A stretch of DNA of 64,000 bases from Actinobacillus sp. GY-402 (GCF_014843355.1 NZ_CP062137.1:2170001-2234000), one strand, 5' to 3'. Counted from the stretch's first letter, positions 19,562 to 29,111 are shown. Translations and numbers: made by a program. Notes: a model not told the origin generated them from the sequence alone.

Positions 19562-21010
19562 TTAATGTAACGCGCAAAATTCATGCCATTTGGTTTCAAG
19601 GAATGAAGCCGGCATAAAGTGCGGTCGATTTTTGAATTGTTTTAGCGGAAAGCTTTTTACCACTAATTGACGAAATTCCGCGACACTCCGGATTTGGTCT
19701 AATGCCATTAACTGACAGCCTACGTTACCCAGAACGGAAGCCTCTATCGGACCGACAAAGACATCCATACCACAAAGATCGGCGCAAAGTTGGTTTAAAA
19801 ATTCGTTTTGGCTGCCGCCGCCTACGATGTGTAATGCGCTGATTGGTTTGCCTTGTAATTCGGCAAGTTCTAATGCCGTTTTGCGGTATAACATCGCCAG
19901 ACTGTCGAAAATACAGCGTGCAAGTTGAGCCGTGTTTTGGGGCACGGTTTGATTGTGTTCACGGCAATATTGTTGAATAGCCTCCACCATAGACGGCGGA
20001 TTTAAGAAGCACTCTGCATTAGGGTTGATAAGACTTTGGAATGCGGGTTCGGCTTCGGCTTGTTTGACCAAAGCCGGAATATCCGTGATACTGCGTTCGG
20101 TGCACAGGCGATTGAATAACCATAAACCCATAATATTTTTTAGAACTCGATAATGTCCGTCTATACCGCCTTCATTAGTGATATTTGAGTTCATCGCCGT
20201 ATCGTTAGTACAAGGCGTTGTGGTATCCAAACCCATTAATGACCAGGTGCCGGAACAAAGATATGCGGCATTTTCATCAGAAAGTGGTGCAGAAATGACC
20301 GCACTTGCGGTATCGTGGCTGGCAATCGACATGACGGGAATCCGGTTATTCCATAAGCCGACTTGGTGACCCGGGTGGCGAATGCGTCCGAACCAGCTTG
20401 CCGGTAAGCCGAGATACTCTAAAAGTGCGGAATCCCAGCTATCAGTATTTACATTTACCAGTTGTGTGGTGGTGGCATTGGTGTATTCTCGATTAATCAC
20501 GCCGGTTAAGCGATAATTCAGATAATCGGGAATCATCACAAAATCTTTAACCAGGGAAAGCCATTGCGGATTTTCATCTACCATTGCCTTGAGTTGATAA
20601 AGAGTATTGAAAGTTAAGAACTGAATACCTGTTTTACGATAAATGGTTTCTTTACCTAATTCGGATTGCACTTTTTGCATTACCCCATCAGTACGGTGAT
20701 CTCGATAAGCATAAGTCGGCGCAACTACTTCACCGTTTTTATCCAGCAAAACATAATCCACTCCCCAAGTGTCGATTCCGATACTGTGAAGAGGTTTCCC
20801 ACTGTCTAGAATTTTGCGTAATCCGGTGACAATTTCTTTTTCTAAGGCAAGGAGATCCCAACAGTCATGCCCGTTTTGAGAGATAAATTGATTTTTAAAG
20901 CGATGAATTTCTTCCAGTGAAATTGCCTGATTATCAATATGATAAGTGGAAAGCATGATACGACCGCTTGACGCGCCGAGATCGACGGCAGCAATATTGA
21001 GAATACCCAT
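19562..21010 (-). CDS. rhaB: Rhamnulokinase
   Basis: 482 residues from the ATG at 21008-21010, 9 nt after ggag; a TTG five codons upstream is the other possible start. FGGY carbohydrate kinase: N-terminal phosphate loop [19 protein letters not shown] in the N domain and [14 protein letters not shown] in the C domain. Phosphorylates L-rhamnulose at C1. First gene of the rhamnose operon, divergent from the rhaS-type regulator. Confidence 0.96.
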   Translation of the reverse strand: MGILNIAAVDLGASSGRIMLSTYHIDNQAISLEEIHRFKNQFISQNGHDCWDLLALEKEIVTGLRKILDSGKPLHSIGIDTWGVDYVLLDKNGEVVAPTYAYRDHRTDGVMQKVQSELGKETIYRKTGIQFLTFNTLYQLKAMVDENPQWLSLVKDFVMIPDYLNYRLTGVINREYTNATTTQLVNVNTDSWDSALLEYLGLPASWFGRIRHPGHQVGLWNNRIPVMSIASHDTASAVISAPLSDENAAYLCSGTWSLMGLDTTTPCTNDTAMNSNITNEGGIDGHYRVLKNIMGLWLFNRLCTERSITDIPALVKQAEAEPAFQSLINPNAECFLNPPSMVEAIQQYCREHNQTVPQNTAQLARCIFDSLAMLYRKTALELAELQGKPISALHIVGGGSQNEFLNQLCADLCGMDVFVGPIEASVLGNVGCQLMALDQIRSVAEFRQLVVKSFPLKQFKNRPHFMPASFLETKWHEFCALH

Positions 21011-21081
21011 AACTTTGTGCTCCAACTCATTTAAGTTGATTGCAGTCTAAGTCTACGGATCGATTAGGGCATTAAATCATC

Positions 21082-21106
21082 TGCCAAATTTGAGGCAAAT
21101 ATGGCA
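21082..21106. promoter_or_regulatory. 25-bp palindrome, candidate rha operator
   Basis: Interrupted inverted repeat TGCCA-n-ATTTG-3 nt-CAAAT-n-TGGCA between rhaB (start 21010) and the CRP site. Twenty of 25 positions are symmetric. Its place between CRP and rhaB is where an AraC-family activator would bind next to the promoter. Confidence 0.6.
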
Positions 21107-21122
21107 AAAATTTAAAAGTGCA

Positions 21123-21138
21123 TGTGATCTGATTCACA
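21123..21138. promoter_or_regulatory. CRP (cAMP receptor protein) site of the rha operon
   Basis: TGTGA-TCTGAT-TCACA, a perfect match to the symmetric CRP consensus TGTGA-n6-TCACA. It lies 112 bp from the rhaB start and an equal distance from rhaS, so it can serve both divergent units, as in the E. coli rha region. Confidence 0.85.
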
Positions 21139-21249
21139 GAATTGAGAATTAGTTGTAATTAAGAGAAGATTGAACGGATTTTCGGAAAGCACATTATTTT
21201 TATTATGATATTCTACCGCCGAGCTTCTTAAGAGGGTGGGGAGGATGAC

Positions 21250-22086
21250 ATGATTGAAAAATTATCCTTTAAAGATTTTTTTAAATCGGGTCAACAGCAA
21301 TTTGCAATTGAACCGAGAGTACCTCAATCCGATTTTCCGGAACATACTCACGATTTTAGCGAATTAGTTATCGTGACGGAAGGTCGCGGACGCCATATTC
21401 TCAATGGTTATCCTCATGATCTATATAAAGGAATGGTGCTTTATATTGAAGCTAGCGACCACCATTTATATGAAAATGTCGATAACCTTTGTCTGACCAA
21501 TATTTTATTGAAAGATTACAATGATTTTAAATTTATCCGCAACTTAGACACTCTGCTGAAAAATTTAAAACCGGATTGTGCCGATTACAAAATCATCAAT
21601 CGGGATACGCTCGGTTTGATCAATGAAAATATCACGTTGCTCATGCATAGTCAGAATTTCAAAGTAAAAGATTCGTCCGTTATGGTAGAAACAGCGTTAC
21701 AAAAAGAGTTTTCCTTTTTCCAATTGGTAACGTTATTACAAAATCATTATGTAGATGGACAAATGGTAGGTTCAATAGAAGCGAAAGGACGGCAAATTAT
21801 CAATTGGTTGAATTTCCATTTTTTGGAAGAAATTAGTTGGGATAAGTTGGCGGAAAAATTCAATTTATCCATAAGAACGCTCTATCGTTATGTAAAAGTG
21901 CAAACCGGTTTAACGCCTCAGGCTTACGTGTCTAAATTGCGTTTGTCCAATGCCTATTATCAACTCCGTTATACCGAAAAGCCTATTACCGATATTGCGC
22001 TGGATTGCGGATTTAATGACGGTAGTTATTTCTCGACTTGTTTTAAACATGAATTTGGTATTTCTCCTAAGACTCTTAGAGGGTAA
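21250..22086 (+). CDS. rhaS: AraC-family rhamnose regulator, RhaS type
   Basis: 278 residues. N-terminal cupin domain with FPEHTHDFSELVIV near residue 29; the C-terminal double HTH begins at about 190 (ISWDKLAEKFNLSIRTLYRYVKVQTGLTPQ) and the second HTH reads ITDIALDCGFNDGSYFSTCFK. Stretches such as IEPRVPQSDFPEHTHDF and LYENVDNLCLTN are nearer E. coli RhaS than RhaR. RhaS binds L-rhamnose and activates rhaBAD and rhaT. E. coli has a rhaS-rhaR pair; only this one gene is present here. Ribosome binding site gtggggagg. Confidence 0.88.
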   Translation: MIEKLSFKDFFKSGQQQFAIEPRVPQSDFPEHTHDFSELVIVTEGRGRHILNGYPHDLYKGMVLYIEASDHHLYENVDNLCLTNILLKDYNDFKFIRNLDTLLKNLKPDCADYKIINRDTLGLINENITLLMHSQNFKVKDSSVMVETALQKEFSFFQLVTLLQNHYVDGQMVGSIEAKGRQIINWLNFHFLEEISWDKLAEKFNLSIRTLYRYVKVQTGLTPQAYVSKLRLSNAYYQLRYTEKPITDIALDCGFNDGSYFSTCFKHEFGISPKTLRG

Positions 22087-22169
22087 AAAACAAGCGTTAA
22101 AAAGACCGCACTTGATTGCTAAAAGTGATCTGCTCCCCAAACCTAGACACTTGATTTGAGGTGCAGAAT

Positions 22170-22325
22170 ATGACTTACTCTTATCGATTTCGTTTAAAGG
22201 TTGTTAAACTGGTTACGGAGCGGGATTTTAGTCTTCGCGAAGCGGCAAAATGTCACGCTATTCGCATTCCGTGGTCGTCACCTGGCTGAAAGCCTTTTAC
22301 GAAAGCGAGCTAAATGGAATAAAAT
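22170..22325 (+). pseudogene. IS3-family orfA remnant, frameshifted
   Basis: Starts MTYSYRFRLKVVKLVTERDF, an HTH of the IS150 OrfA type. The first frame ends at a TGA near 22290; the proper continuation VVVTWLKAFYESELNGIK is in another frame and ends at TAG near 22325. One small indel therefore separates the halves. Not functional. Confidence 0.7.
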
Positions 22326-22347
22326 AGCTTGGTGGCCGACCCGATAA

Positions 22348-22520
22348 ACCCGCAAAAATCCCGAGGCCCAACATGAAAAAACTGCCGAATTACAGGCCGG
22401 CATTGAAGAATATTTGGCGTATTACAATCAAAAACGGATTAAACCGAATTTAAAAGACCTGAGCTCTGCACAATACAGAGCTCAGTATTTAACTAACCTG
22501 TCCAACTTTTGGGGCAGATC
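22348..22520 (+). pseudogene. IS3-family orfB (transposase) C-terminal remnant
   Basis: Frame reads AELQAGIEEYLAYYNQKRIK then PNLKDLSSAQYRAQYLTN, the standard end of IS3-group transposases. All upstream catalytic sequence is absent. Not functional. Confidence 0.75.
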
Positions 22521-22528
22521 ACTTTTTA

Positions 22529-23158
22529 TTACCCGCCATACATCCGTACGGCATAACGGGCTAGATTGTACGCAATGCCCCACATTACCGCGCCGATTAT
22601 GCCGTCCAGCACGCGCCAGGTAGCGGGGCGTTTAAACAACGGAATCAGCAGCCGGGCGCCGTAACCTAAACTGAAAAACCATAACGCCGAAGTCGTCAAC
22701 GCTCCTAACAGAAAAAACAGCTTTTTATTCGCCGGAATGGTGCCGGCAATTCCGCCGATAATAGCGAAGCAATCAAGATAAACGTGAGGATTCAGCAGCG
22801 TGATTGCCAGAGTTGTCAACACCGCTTTCAGGGTGGAAGATTGCCCGCCGTTTTCGGCGTTCAAATCCAACGCGGCATTGCCGACATAAGCCGAACGAAA
22901 GGCGCGCAAACCGTACACAAACAGGAACACCGCGCCCACAATCGCCAGCGCCACTGTGGCGATTGCGCTTTCGCTGATAAGCGAACCCAAACCCAACACG
23001 CCCAGGGAAATCAGCACAAAATCGCAGATAAAACAGGTCAGAATCACCGCCAGAATATTGCGCTTCAGCAAGCCTTGCTTCAAAACAAAAGCATTCTGCG
23101 CACCAATCGCGATAATCAAGCCGCCGCACACTAAAAATCCCTGAATAAAAAACGTCAT
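22529..23158 (-). CDS. LysE/ArgO-family amino acid exporter
   Basis: 209 residues from the ATG at 23156-23158 with gggga upstream; a longer frame adds 38 unlikely residues. About five or six hydrophobic helices; family motifs IGAQNAFVLKQG (near 19-30) and LLNPHVYLD (near 140). The length matches E. coli ArgO and the sequence lies between ArgO and LysE, so export of arginine or lysine is likely; I cannot decide which. An ArgP-type LysR regulator is not adjacent. The stop abuts the IS3 remnant. Confidence 0.85.
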   Translation of the reverse strand: MTFFIQGFLVCGGLIIAIGAQNAFVLKQGLLKRNILAVILTCFICDFVLISLGVLGLGSLISESAIATVALAIVGAVFLFVYGLRAFRSAYVGNAALDLNAENGGQSSTLKAVLTTLAITLLNPHVYLDCFAIIGGIAGTIPANKKLFFLLGALTTSALWFFSLGYGARLLIPLFKRPATWRVLDGIIGAVMWGIAYNLARYAVRMYGG

Positions 23159-23288
23159 TTTGTTCCCCGTGAATGATGTACTAAAAAACTCGGCAAAATT
23201 ATACCGCACTTTTGCCGCCTTTCTCTTTAAATTTATAGCCATTAAGTAGTACACTAGGACTGCTTTTGTCAACCCAAAGGGGAACCGT

Positions 23289-23963
23289 ATGAAACCTTAT
23301 TTAATTGCACCGTCGATTCTTTCCGCCGATTTGGCGCGGCTTGGCGAAGACGTGGAAAACGTGCTCAAGTGCGGTGCGGATTTGATTCATTTTGACGTGA
23401 TGGACAATCATTACGTACCGAATTTGACTTTCGGTGCGCCGGTATGCAAAGCCCTGCGCGAATACGGCATTACCGCGCCGATTGACGTCCATTTAATGGC
23501 GACGCCGGTGGATTCTCTGGTGCTGGATTTCGCCAAAGCGGGCGCCACCTCCATCACCTTTCACGGCGAAGCCAGTCTGCACATCGATCGAACGCTACAA
23601 CTGATTCGCGATAACGGCTGTCAGGCCGGGCTGGTGTTTAATCCCGCCACGCCGTTGAGTTATCTGGATTACGTGATGGATAAATTGGACATGATTTTAT
23701 TGATGTCGGTCAATCCGGGCTTCGGCGGGCAATCTTTCATTCCGGCGACACTCGATAAACTGCGGCAAGTGCGTCAGCGTATCGACGACAGCGGTTTTGA
23801 CATTCGTTTGGAAGTGGACGGCGGCGTGAAAATCAATAATATTGCGCAAATCGCCGCCGCCGGCGCCGATATGTTCGTGGCGGGATCGGCGATTTTCGAC
23901 GCGCCGGATTACAAAAAAGTTATCGACGACATGCGGGCCGAATTGGCGAAAGTACAAAAATAA
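23289..23963 (+). CDS. rpe: Ribulose-phosphate 3-epimerase
   Basis: 224 residues. TIM barrel; interconverts ribulose-5-phosphate and xylulose-5-phosphate in the pentose phosphate pathway. Motifs: [14 protein letters not shown] at the start, [16 protein letters not shown] with metal ligands, [14 protein letters not shown], and [11 protein letters not shown]. coli Rpe has 225 residues. gph follows after 13 bp and trpS after that, as in E. coli rpe-gph-trpS. Confidence 0.97.
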   Translation: MKPYLIAPSILSADLARLGEDVENVLKCGADLIHFDVMDNHYVPNLTFGAPVCKALREYGITAPIDVHLMATPVDSLVLDFAKAGATSITFHGEASLHIDRTLQLIRDNGCQAGLVFNPATPLSYLDYVMDKLDMILLMSVNPGFGGQSFIPATLDKLRQVRQRIDDSGFDIRLEVDGGVKINNIAQIAAAGADMFVAGSAIFDAPDYKKVIDDMRAELAKVQK

Positions 23964-23976
23964 CATAGGAAGGAAA

Positions 23977-24651
23977 ATGGCATCTCAATTTAAATTAATC
24001 GGATTCGATTTAGACGGTACGCTGGTCAACAGCCTGCCCGATCTCGCGTTATCGGTGAACTCGGCTTTAGCTGAATTTAATTTACCTCAGGCTCCGGAAT
24101 CGTTAGTGTTAACCTGGATCGGCAACGGTGCCGACGTGTTAATCAGTCGCGGCGTAGAATGGGCGAGCGCTCAATCCGGCAAAACTCTCGACGAAGCGGA
24201 AATCAAACAACTTAAAGCGCGTTTTAACCATTTCTACGGCGAAAATCTGTGTAACGTGAGCCGTTTGTTTCCGAACGTGAAGGAAACCCTGGAAAAACTG
24301 AAAGCTCAGGGATTCGTTCTTGCCGTTATCACCAATAAGCCGACTCAGCACGTTCAACCGGTCCTGAAAGCTTTCGGCATCGACCATCTGTTCAGTGAAA
24401 CGCTGGGCGGTCAATCTTTACCGGCAATTAAACCTCATCCGGGCCCGATTTACTATTTATGCGGAAAATTCGGTTTCTACCCGCGTCAGGTCTTGTTCGT
24501 AGGCGATTCCCGCAACGATATTCTTGCCGCCCACGCCGCGGGCTGTCCCGCCGTCGGAATGACTTACGGCTATAACTACAATATTCCCATTGCGGAAAGT
24601 AAACCGGACTGGGTGTTTGACGATTTTGCAGAAATCCTGAATATCGTGTAA
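23977..24651 (+). CDS. gph: Phosphoglycolate phosphatase
   Basis: 224 residues from ATG 23977 (site aggaagg); a longer frame beginning inside rpe is a shadow. HAD-superfamily hydrolase: motif I FDLDGTLVNS (about 9-18), motif III lysine in PAIKPHPGP, motif IV FVGDSRNDI. Removes phosphate from 2-phosphoglycolate formed during DNA end repair. Conserved rpe-gph-trpS order; an uptake sequence follows near 24651. Confidence 0.95.
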   Translation: MASQFKLIGFDLDGTLVNSLPDLALSVNSALAEFNLPQAPESLVLTWIGNGADVLISRGVEWASAQSGKTLDEAEIKQLKARFNHFYGENLCNVSRLFPNVKETLEKLKAQGFVLAVITNKPTQHVQPVLKAFGIDHLFSETLGGQSLPAIKPHPGPIYYLCGKFGFYPRQVLFVGDSRNDILAAHAAGCPAVGMTYGYNYNIPIAESKPDWVFDDFAEILNIV

Positions 24652-24695
24652 AGTGCGGTCGAAATTTTATCAGTTTTTTGGATTAAGGAATAAAC

Positions 24696-25703
24696 ATGAC
24701 AAAACCAGTTGTACTTAGCGGTGTGCAGCCGTCTGGCGAATTGACTATCGGCAACTACCTTGGCGCCCTGCGTCAATGGGTGAAAATGCAGGATGATTAC
24801 GAATGCCTGTTCTGTATCGTGGATTTACACGCCATCACCGTGCGCCAGGACCCGGCGGCATTACGTAAAGCGACGTTAGACGTTCTGGCGTTATATTTGG
24901 CTTGCGGAATCGATCCGGAAAAAAGCACGATTTTTATTCAATCTCATGTGCCGGAACATACGCAACTTGCCTGGATTCTGAACTGTTACACCTATTTCGG
25001 CGAAATGGGCCGCATGACTCAGTTCAAAGATAAATCGGCGAAACACGCGGATAACATCAACGTGGGATTATTCACTTATCCGGTCTTGATGGCGGCGGAT
25101 ATTCTGCTGTATCAGGCAAATCAGGTGCCGGTGGGCGAAGACCAGCGTCAGCATCTTGAAATCACCCGCGATATCGCTCAACGGTTTAACGCGTTATACG
25201 GCGAAAACCGGTTTGTGGTGCCGGAAGCCTTTATTCCTAAAGCCGGTGCGCGCATTATGGCGCTGCAGGAACCGACGAAGAAAATGTCAAAATCCGACGA
25301 TAATCGCAATAATGTGATTACGCTGTTGGAAGAGCCGAAATCCGTCGAGAAAAAAATTAAACGCGCTATGACCGACGGCGACGAACCGCCTGTCGTTCGT
25401 TATGACGTACAAAACAAAGCGGGCGTTTCAAATTTGCTGGAAATGCTTGCCGTCATGAGCGAAAAATCGATTCCCGAATTGGAAAAAGAATTTGAAGGCA
25501 AAATGTATGGCCACCTGAAAAGTGCGGTAGCGGAAGAAACAGTGAAAATGTTGACCGCACTTCAGGAGCGTTTCCATCATTACCGCAATGACGAAGCGTT
25601 ATTAATGCGTATCGCCGCGGAAGGCGCACAAAAAGCCCGAGTCCGTGCGCAGAAAACCTTGAAAGCGGTTTATGACGCCGTAGGATTTGTCCCCGCCGCT
25701 TAG
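24696..25703 (+). CDS. trpS: Tryptophanyl-tRNA synthetase
   Basis: 335 residues, class I synthetase. HIGH-type motif [10 protein letters not shown] (14-23) and KMSKS loop (KKMSKSDDN). Charges tRNA-Trp. Two uptake sequences in opposite orientation lie inside the coding sequence (near 25519 and 25554), encoding LKSAVAEE and MLTALQ. Third gene of rpe-gph-trpS; an efficient terminator follows. Confidence 0.97.
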   Translation: MTKPVVLSGVQPSGELTIGNYLGALRQWVKMQDDYECLFCIVDLHAITVRQDPAALRKATLDVLALYLACGIDPEKSTIFIQSHVPEHTQLAWILNCYTYFGEMGRMTQFKDKSAKHADNINVGLFTYPVLMAADILLYQANQVPVGEDQRQHLEITRDIAQRFNALYGENRFVVPEAFIPKAGARIMALQEPTKKMSKSDDNRNNVITLLEEPKSVEKKIKRAMTDGDEPPVVRYDVQNKAGVSNLLEMLAVMSEKSIPELEKEFEGKMYGHLKSAVAEETVKMLTALQERFHHYRNDEALLMRIAAEGAQKARVRAQKTLKAVYDAVGFVPAA

Positions 25704-25720
25704 GCTTATTATCCGAATAA

Positions 25721-25751
25721 AACCCGTTGCTAACATAACAACGGGTTTTTT
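25721..25751 (+). terminator. Terminator after trpS
   Basis: AACCCGTTG, 9-nt loop, CAACGGGTT and a T tract. Confidence 0.88.
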
Positions 25752-25801
25752 CAGGCTTAAAAATAGCGTAATGACGACGGAAAAATTAAAATATAAAAAG
25801 A

Positions 25802-25836
25802 AAAAGGCCGAGCGATAAAACACTCGGCCTTTATTT
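25802..25836. terminator. Bidirectional terminator after pckA
   Basis: AAAAGGCCGAG / CTCGGCCTTT stem with T tract on the + strand and A5 before it, so it can also stop the minus-strand pckA transcript. Sits 17 bp past the pckA stop. Confidence 0.82.
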
Positions 25837-25853
25837 TTAGATTTTATTCGATA

Positions 25854-27470
25854 TTAGGCTTTCGGACCGGCAGAAACCAGTTTCGCCGCTTCCGGATTTT
25901 CCGTATATTTCACAAAGTTTTTCACGAAACGACCGGCCAAATCTTCCGCTTTTGCCTGCCATTGAGCTTTATCCGCATAAGTATCGCGCGGATCCAAAAT
26001 AGCGGGATCAACGCCCGGTAACGCTTTAGGAATGGCCAAATTGAAAATCGGTAATTGCCCCATTTCCGCTTTTTCGATTGAACCGTCCAAGATTGCGTCA
26101 ATGATACCGCGGGTATCTTTGATTGAAATACGTTTACCCGTGCCGTTCCAACCGGTATTCACCAAATAAGCTTCCGCACCGGACGCTTTCATACGTTCTA
26201 CCAACACATTGGCGTATTGGATCGGATGCAAGCTTAAGAACGCCGCGCCGAAACAGGCTGAGAATGTCGGAGTCGGTTCGGTTACGCCGCGTTCCGTGCC
26301 CGCTAATTTCGCCGTAAATCCGGATAAGAAATAGTATTCGGTTTGTTCCGGCGTCAGTTTTGAAACCGGAGGCAATACGCCGAATGCGTCGGCGGTTAAG
26401 AAAATCACTTTAGTAGCGTGACCCGCTTTTGATACCGGACGCACAATGTTGTCGATGTGGTAAATCGGATATGAAACACGGGTGTTTTCCGTTTTTGAAC
26501 CGTCGTCGAAGTCTACGGAACCGTCCGCGCGAACCACAACGTTTTCTAATAATGCGTCACGACGGATCGCACCGTAAATATCCGGTTCGTTTTCTTTAGA
26601 CAAATTAATGGTTTTCGCATAGCAACCGCCTTCGAAGTTAAACACGCCGGATTCGTCCCAACCGTGTTCGTCGTCACCGATTAATTGGCGTTTAGGATCG
26701 GTTGAAAGCGTTGTTTTACCCGTACCGGATAAACCGAAGAAAATGGCGACGTCACCGTCTTTACCCACGTTAGCGGAACAGTGCATAGACGCTACGCCTT
26801 TCAGCGGCAGGAAGTAGTTCATCATAGAGAACATACCTTTTTTCATTTCGCCGCCGTACCAAGTACCGCCGATAAGTTGAATGCCTTCGCTAATATTGAA
26901 CGCCACGAAGTTTTCACTGTTCAAACCCTGTTCTTTCCAGTTCGGATTGGTGCATTTTGCGCCGTTTAATACGGTGAAGCCCGGTTTGAAGTTTTTCAGC
27001 TCTTCTTCGGTCGGACGAATAAACATATTTTTCACAAAATGAGCCTGCCATGCCACTTCAGTCACGATGCGCACCGGGATACGGTGTTTTTCACTGGCGC
27101 CACAGAAGCCTTCCACCACGAATAAACGTTTACCGGAAAGTTGTTTTCCCACCAATTCTTTCAAGCTTTTCCAGGTTTCTTGCGTCATCGGTTTGTTATC
27201 GTTTTTCGCCGCTTCACTGTTCCACCAAACGGTGTTTTTTGTTTTTTCATCATAAACGATATATTTATCTTTCGGCGAACGACCGGTAAATACTCCCGTG
27301 TCAACGGCAACCGCGCCAAGCGTAGTTAACGTACCTTTATCGAAACCTTCCAAACCTGGTTTGGTTTCTTCCTCGAAAAGTTGTTCGTAACTCGGGTTAT
27401 ACACAATTTCTTTGACATCGGTAATACCTAAGTCATTCAGTTCTTTAACGAGTTTGTTTAAGTCAGTCAT
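25854..27470 (-). CDS. pckA: Phosphoenolpyruvate carboxykinase (ATP)
   Basis: 538 residues. ATP-type PEPCK: reversible PEP + CO2 + ADP to oxaloacetate + ATP. P-loop GLSGTGKT at 246-253, kinase-2 LIGDDEHGW just after, and TGRSPKDKY (62-70) with the substrate arginine. In succinate-producing Pasteurellaceae this enzyme works mainly in the carboxylating direction and feeds the reductive C4 branch; in E. coli it is gluconeogenic. From memory the sequence is closer to the A. succinogenes protein than to that of Mannheimia succiniciproducens. The neighbouring hslO and hslR match E. coli gene order. Confidence 0.97.
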   Translation of the reverse strand: MTDLNKLVKELNDLGITDVKEIVYNPSYEQLFEEETKPGLEGFDKGTLTTLGAVAVDTGVFTGRSPKDKYIVYDEKTKNTVWWNSEAAKNDNKPMTQETWKSLKELVGKQLSGKRLFVVEGFCGASEKHRIPVRIVTEVAWQAHFVKNMFIRPTEEELKNFKPGFTVLNGAKCTNPNWKEQGLNSENFVAFNISEGIQLIGGTWYGGEMKKGMFSMMNYFLPLKGVASMHCSANVGKDGDVAIFFGLSGTGKTTLSTDPKRQLIGDDEHGWDESGVFNFEGGCYAKTINLSKENEPDIYGAIRRDALLENVVVRADGSVDFDDGSKTENTRVSYPIYHIDNIVRPVSKAGHATKVIFLTADAFGVLPPVSKLTPEQTEYYFLSGFTAKLAGTERGVTEPTPTFSACFGAAFLSLHPIQYANVLVERMKASGAEAYLVNTGWNGTGKRISIKDTRGIIDAILDGSIEKAEMGQLPIFNLAIPKALPGVDPAILDPRDTYADKAQWQAKAEDLAGRFVKNFVKYTENPEAAKLVSAGPKA

Positions 27471-27600
27471 GCTTCACCTCTTGGTAATTAAAATTAAAAT
27501 TCAAAGTGCAACCATTGTAGAACCATTTTTTTCTAAAAAATGTTAACTAGATCAAATTTTTGATAATTAGTTCTAATTCGAACGCACTTTTTTCATGATT

Positions 27601-27616
27601 TGTGAGCAACTTCAAA
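27601..27616. promoter_or_regulatory. Candidate CRP site upstream of pckA
   Basis: TGTGA-GCAACT-TCAAA matches TGTGA-n6-TCACA except for one base. It lies about 130 bp upstream of the pckA start in a 207-bp gap, and E. coli pck is under catabolite control. Confidence 0.5.
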
Positions 27617-27635
27617 TTTTTATGATGATAAATGA

Positions 27636-27675
27636 AAAAAACACGGTCGTTTTCACTCAAACAGACCGTGTTTTT
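27636..27675. terminator. Terminator after hslO
   Basis: AAACACGGTC / GACCGTGTTT stem with A tract before and T tract after, so it reads as a terminator on both strands; it closes the minus-strand hslR-hslO unit. Confidence 0.82.
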
Positions 27676-27677
27676 CG

Positions 27678-28547
27678 CTATTGTTGCTGCATTCTCAGTT
27701 TATCGATAGCTTCCCGATTAAAGAAATAATGCGTACCGCAACATTCGCACTGCATATCGATACTACCGTTGTGCTCCGCCAGAATCTCATTAATTTCTTC
27801 ATCGGAAATCAATAATAAAGCAGCGCCCGAACGTTCCGCCGAACAACCGCAATGGAAAGTAACGGATTGCGGTTCATAAAGCTCGACATGCTCCTCATGA
27901 TACAAGCGGTATAGCATTTCTTCCGCCGATAACCCAAAAATTTCTTCATTTTTTACCGTGAAAGTTAATGTCGCAAGGTGCGAAAAATCATCTGGCGACC
28001 CCGAACCGTCCGGCATAATCTGTAACAGCATTCCCGCCGCCACCGGTTCACCGTTAAATTCTCCGGTACGGATAATTAATTGAGTTTTTAACTGCTCCGA
28101 ACGCTCAAAATATTCTTCCAGACATTCGGTAATGGTCGGTTTATCTAACGCCACTACGCCTTGATAACGCTCGCCCTCTTCCGGCGCAATGGTAATCACC
28201 AACACGCCTTTACCAATCATTTGGTGCAATGTCATATCGTCGGTAATTTCGCCCTGCAGGCGAGCCAGAGCGCGAATTTGCTGGGTATCCGTACCGTTCA
28301 CTAAAGCCAGTTTTAACGGACCGTCGCCTTGCACCTGCACGGTAATGTGTCCGTTAAATTTTAACGTCGCCGTTAACAAACTGGTCGCCACCATCATTTC
28401 CCCTAACAGATTCTGCACCGGCAGCGGGTAATGATGGGTGTTCAGCGTTTCGGTGAAACTTTTATTCATACGCACCCATTCACCACGCACGGCACGGTTT
28501 TGAAAGAGGTAACGGTAGAGTTTGTCGTTGTCTTGTTGATATGTCAT
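27678..28547 (-). CDS. hslO: Redox-activated chaperone Hsp33
   Basis: 289 residues. Zinc-binding redox switch at the C-terminus: CGCS, then about 30 residues later CECCG, that is the CxC...CxxC pattern of Hsp33. Oxidation by peroxide plus heat, or by hypochlorite, releases zinc and turns on holdase activity in the cytoplasm. hslR lies upstream and pckA downstream, the same order as in E. coli. Confidence 0.95.
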   Translation of the reverse strand: MTYQQDNDKLYRYLFQNRAVRGEWVRMNKSFTETLNTHHYPLPVQNLLGEMMVATSLLTATLKFNGHITVQVQGDGPLKLALVNGTDTQQIRALARLQGEITDDMTLHQMIGKGVLVITIAPEEGERYQGVVALDKPTITECLEEYFERSEQLKTQLIIRTGEFNGEPVAAGMLLQIMPDGSGSPDDFSHLATLTFTVKNEEIFGLSAEEMLYRLYHEEHVELYEPQSVTFHCGCSAERSGAALLLISDEEINEILAEHNGSIDMQCECCGTHYFFNREAIDKLRMQQQ

Positions 28548-28596
28548 TTGGTTTGTCTTTCCTAAAATTAATTGTTATTTCAATAGGATGCTTATC

Positions 28597-28625
28597 TTAC
28601 TTTGCTTCGGCAAAGAAAAAGTAAA
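28597..28625. repeat. Short hairpin with TTTGCTTCGGCAAAG core
   Basis: ACTTTGC, TTCG loop, GCAAAG followed by AAAAAGTA, between hslR and hslO. The core resembles the CTTTCTTT/CAAAGAAAG arm of the repeat pair at 57771-58204, so it may be a fragment of the same family. Confidence 0.4.
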
Positions 28626-28629
28626 ACAT

Positions 28630-29040
28630 CTATTCCTGATGTTTAAATCTCATCAAATCCCGGCGTTCTTTTTTATTCGGACGTCTGTCCGGATGCGGCA
28701 TGGCATTCATTTTTCGGGCTAACGCCATTTTTTCGCGCTTTTCGACGCTTTGTTCGGTTTCGCGGTATAGCAACTGCGCTTCCGCAGCGCCACGGCGTTG
28801 AGCGGAAAGCGCGGTCACTTCCACTTCTTTCTCGTCATTGCCCTGACGCAATGTGATCTTGGCGCCGACTTCCACCGCTTTGTTCGGTTTGGTGCGTTGT
28901 CCGTTGTAATGCACCTTGCCGCCGTCGATCATTTCTTTGCAAATGGTACGGGTTTTATAAAAACGCGCCGCCCACAACCATTTGTCCAAACGAACGTCGT
29001 CGCCTTCATTCGGCGCCTTTTTCTGCGTATTTTTTGCCAT
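28630..29040 (-). CDS. hslR: Heat-shock ribosome-associated protein Hsp15
   Basis: 136 residues. S4 RNA-binding domain (about 15-75, VRLDKWLWAARFYKTRTICKE), then a basic helical tail. Hsp15 rescues stalled 50S subunits that carry nascent chains. Divergent from nudE and upstream of hslO, a conserved block. Confidence 0.94.
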   Translation of the reverse strand: MAKNTQKKAPNEGDDVRLDKWLWAARFYKTRTICKEMIDGGKVHYNGQRTKPNKAVEVGAKITLRQGNDEKEVEVTALSAQRRGAAEAQLLYRETEQSVEKREKMALARKMNAMPHPDRRPNKKERRDLMRFKHQE

Positions 29041-29111
29041 AATTTTTCCTTAACGCTGAATCAGGCTTATGGTATCGTTATTCCGTACTTTGTCAAATTA
29101 GAGAACAAAAA

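Larger units (their letters stand above)
22121..22526. mobile_element. Internally deleted IS3-family element (IS150-like)
   Basis: Terminal inverted repeats AAAAGTGATCTGC at both ends, continuing imperfectly as tCCCCAAA and CCCCAAAAG. Left part: an orfA HTH fragment starting at ATG 22170 (MTYSYRFRLKVVKLV...) broken by a one-base shift near residue 30, continuing as VVVTWLKAFYESELNGIK. Right part: the orfB transposase C-terminus (EEYLAYYNQKRIKPNLKDLSSAQYR). The central transposase with the DDE residues is gone. About 405 bp remain of the roughly 1.2-1.5 kb usual in the group. No target duplication seen. Its right end lies 3 bp from the argO stop codon. Confidence 0.85.

Noticed and set aside
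21011-21025. TTG at 21023-21025 as rhaB start
   Set aside because: The ggag ribosome binding site lies between it and the ATG at 21010, so the ATG is the better start.
22170-22520. Programmed frameshifting between orfA and orfB of an active IS3 element
   Set aside because: The break falls early, within the orfA HTH, and the whole central transposase is missing, so it is decay and deletion.
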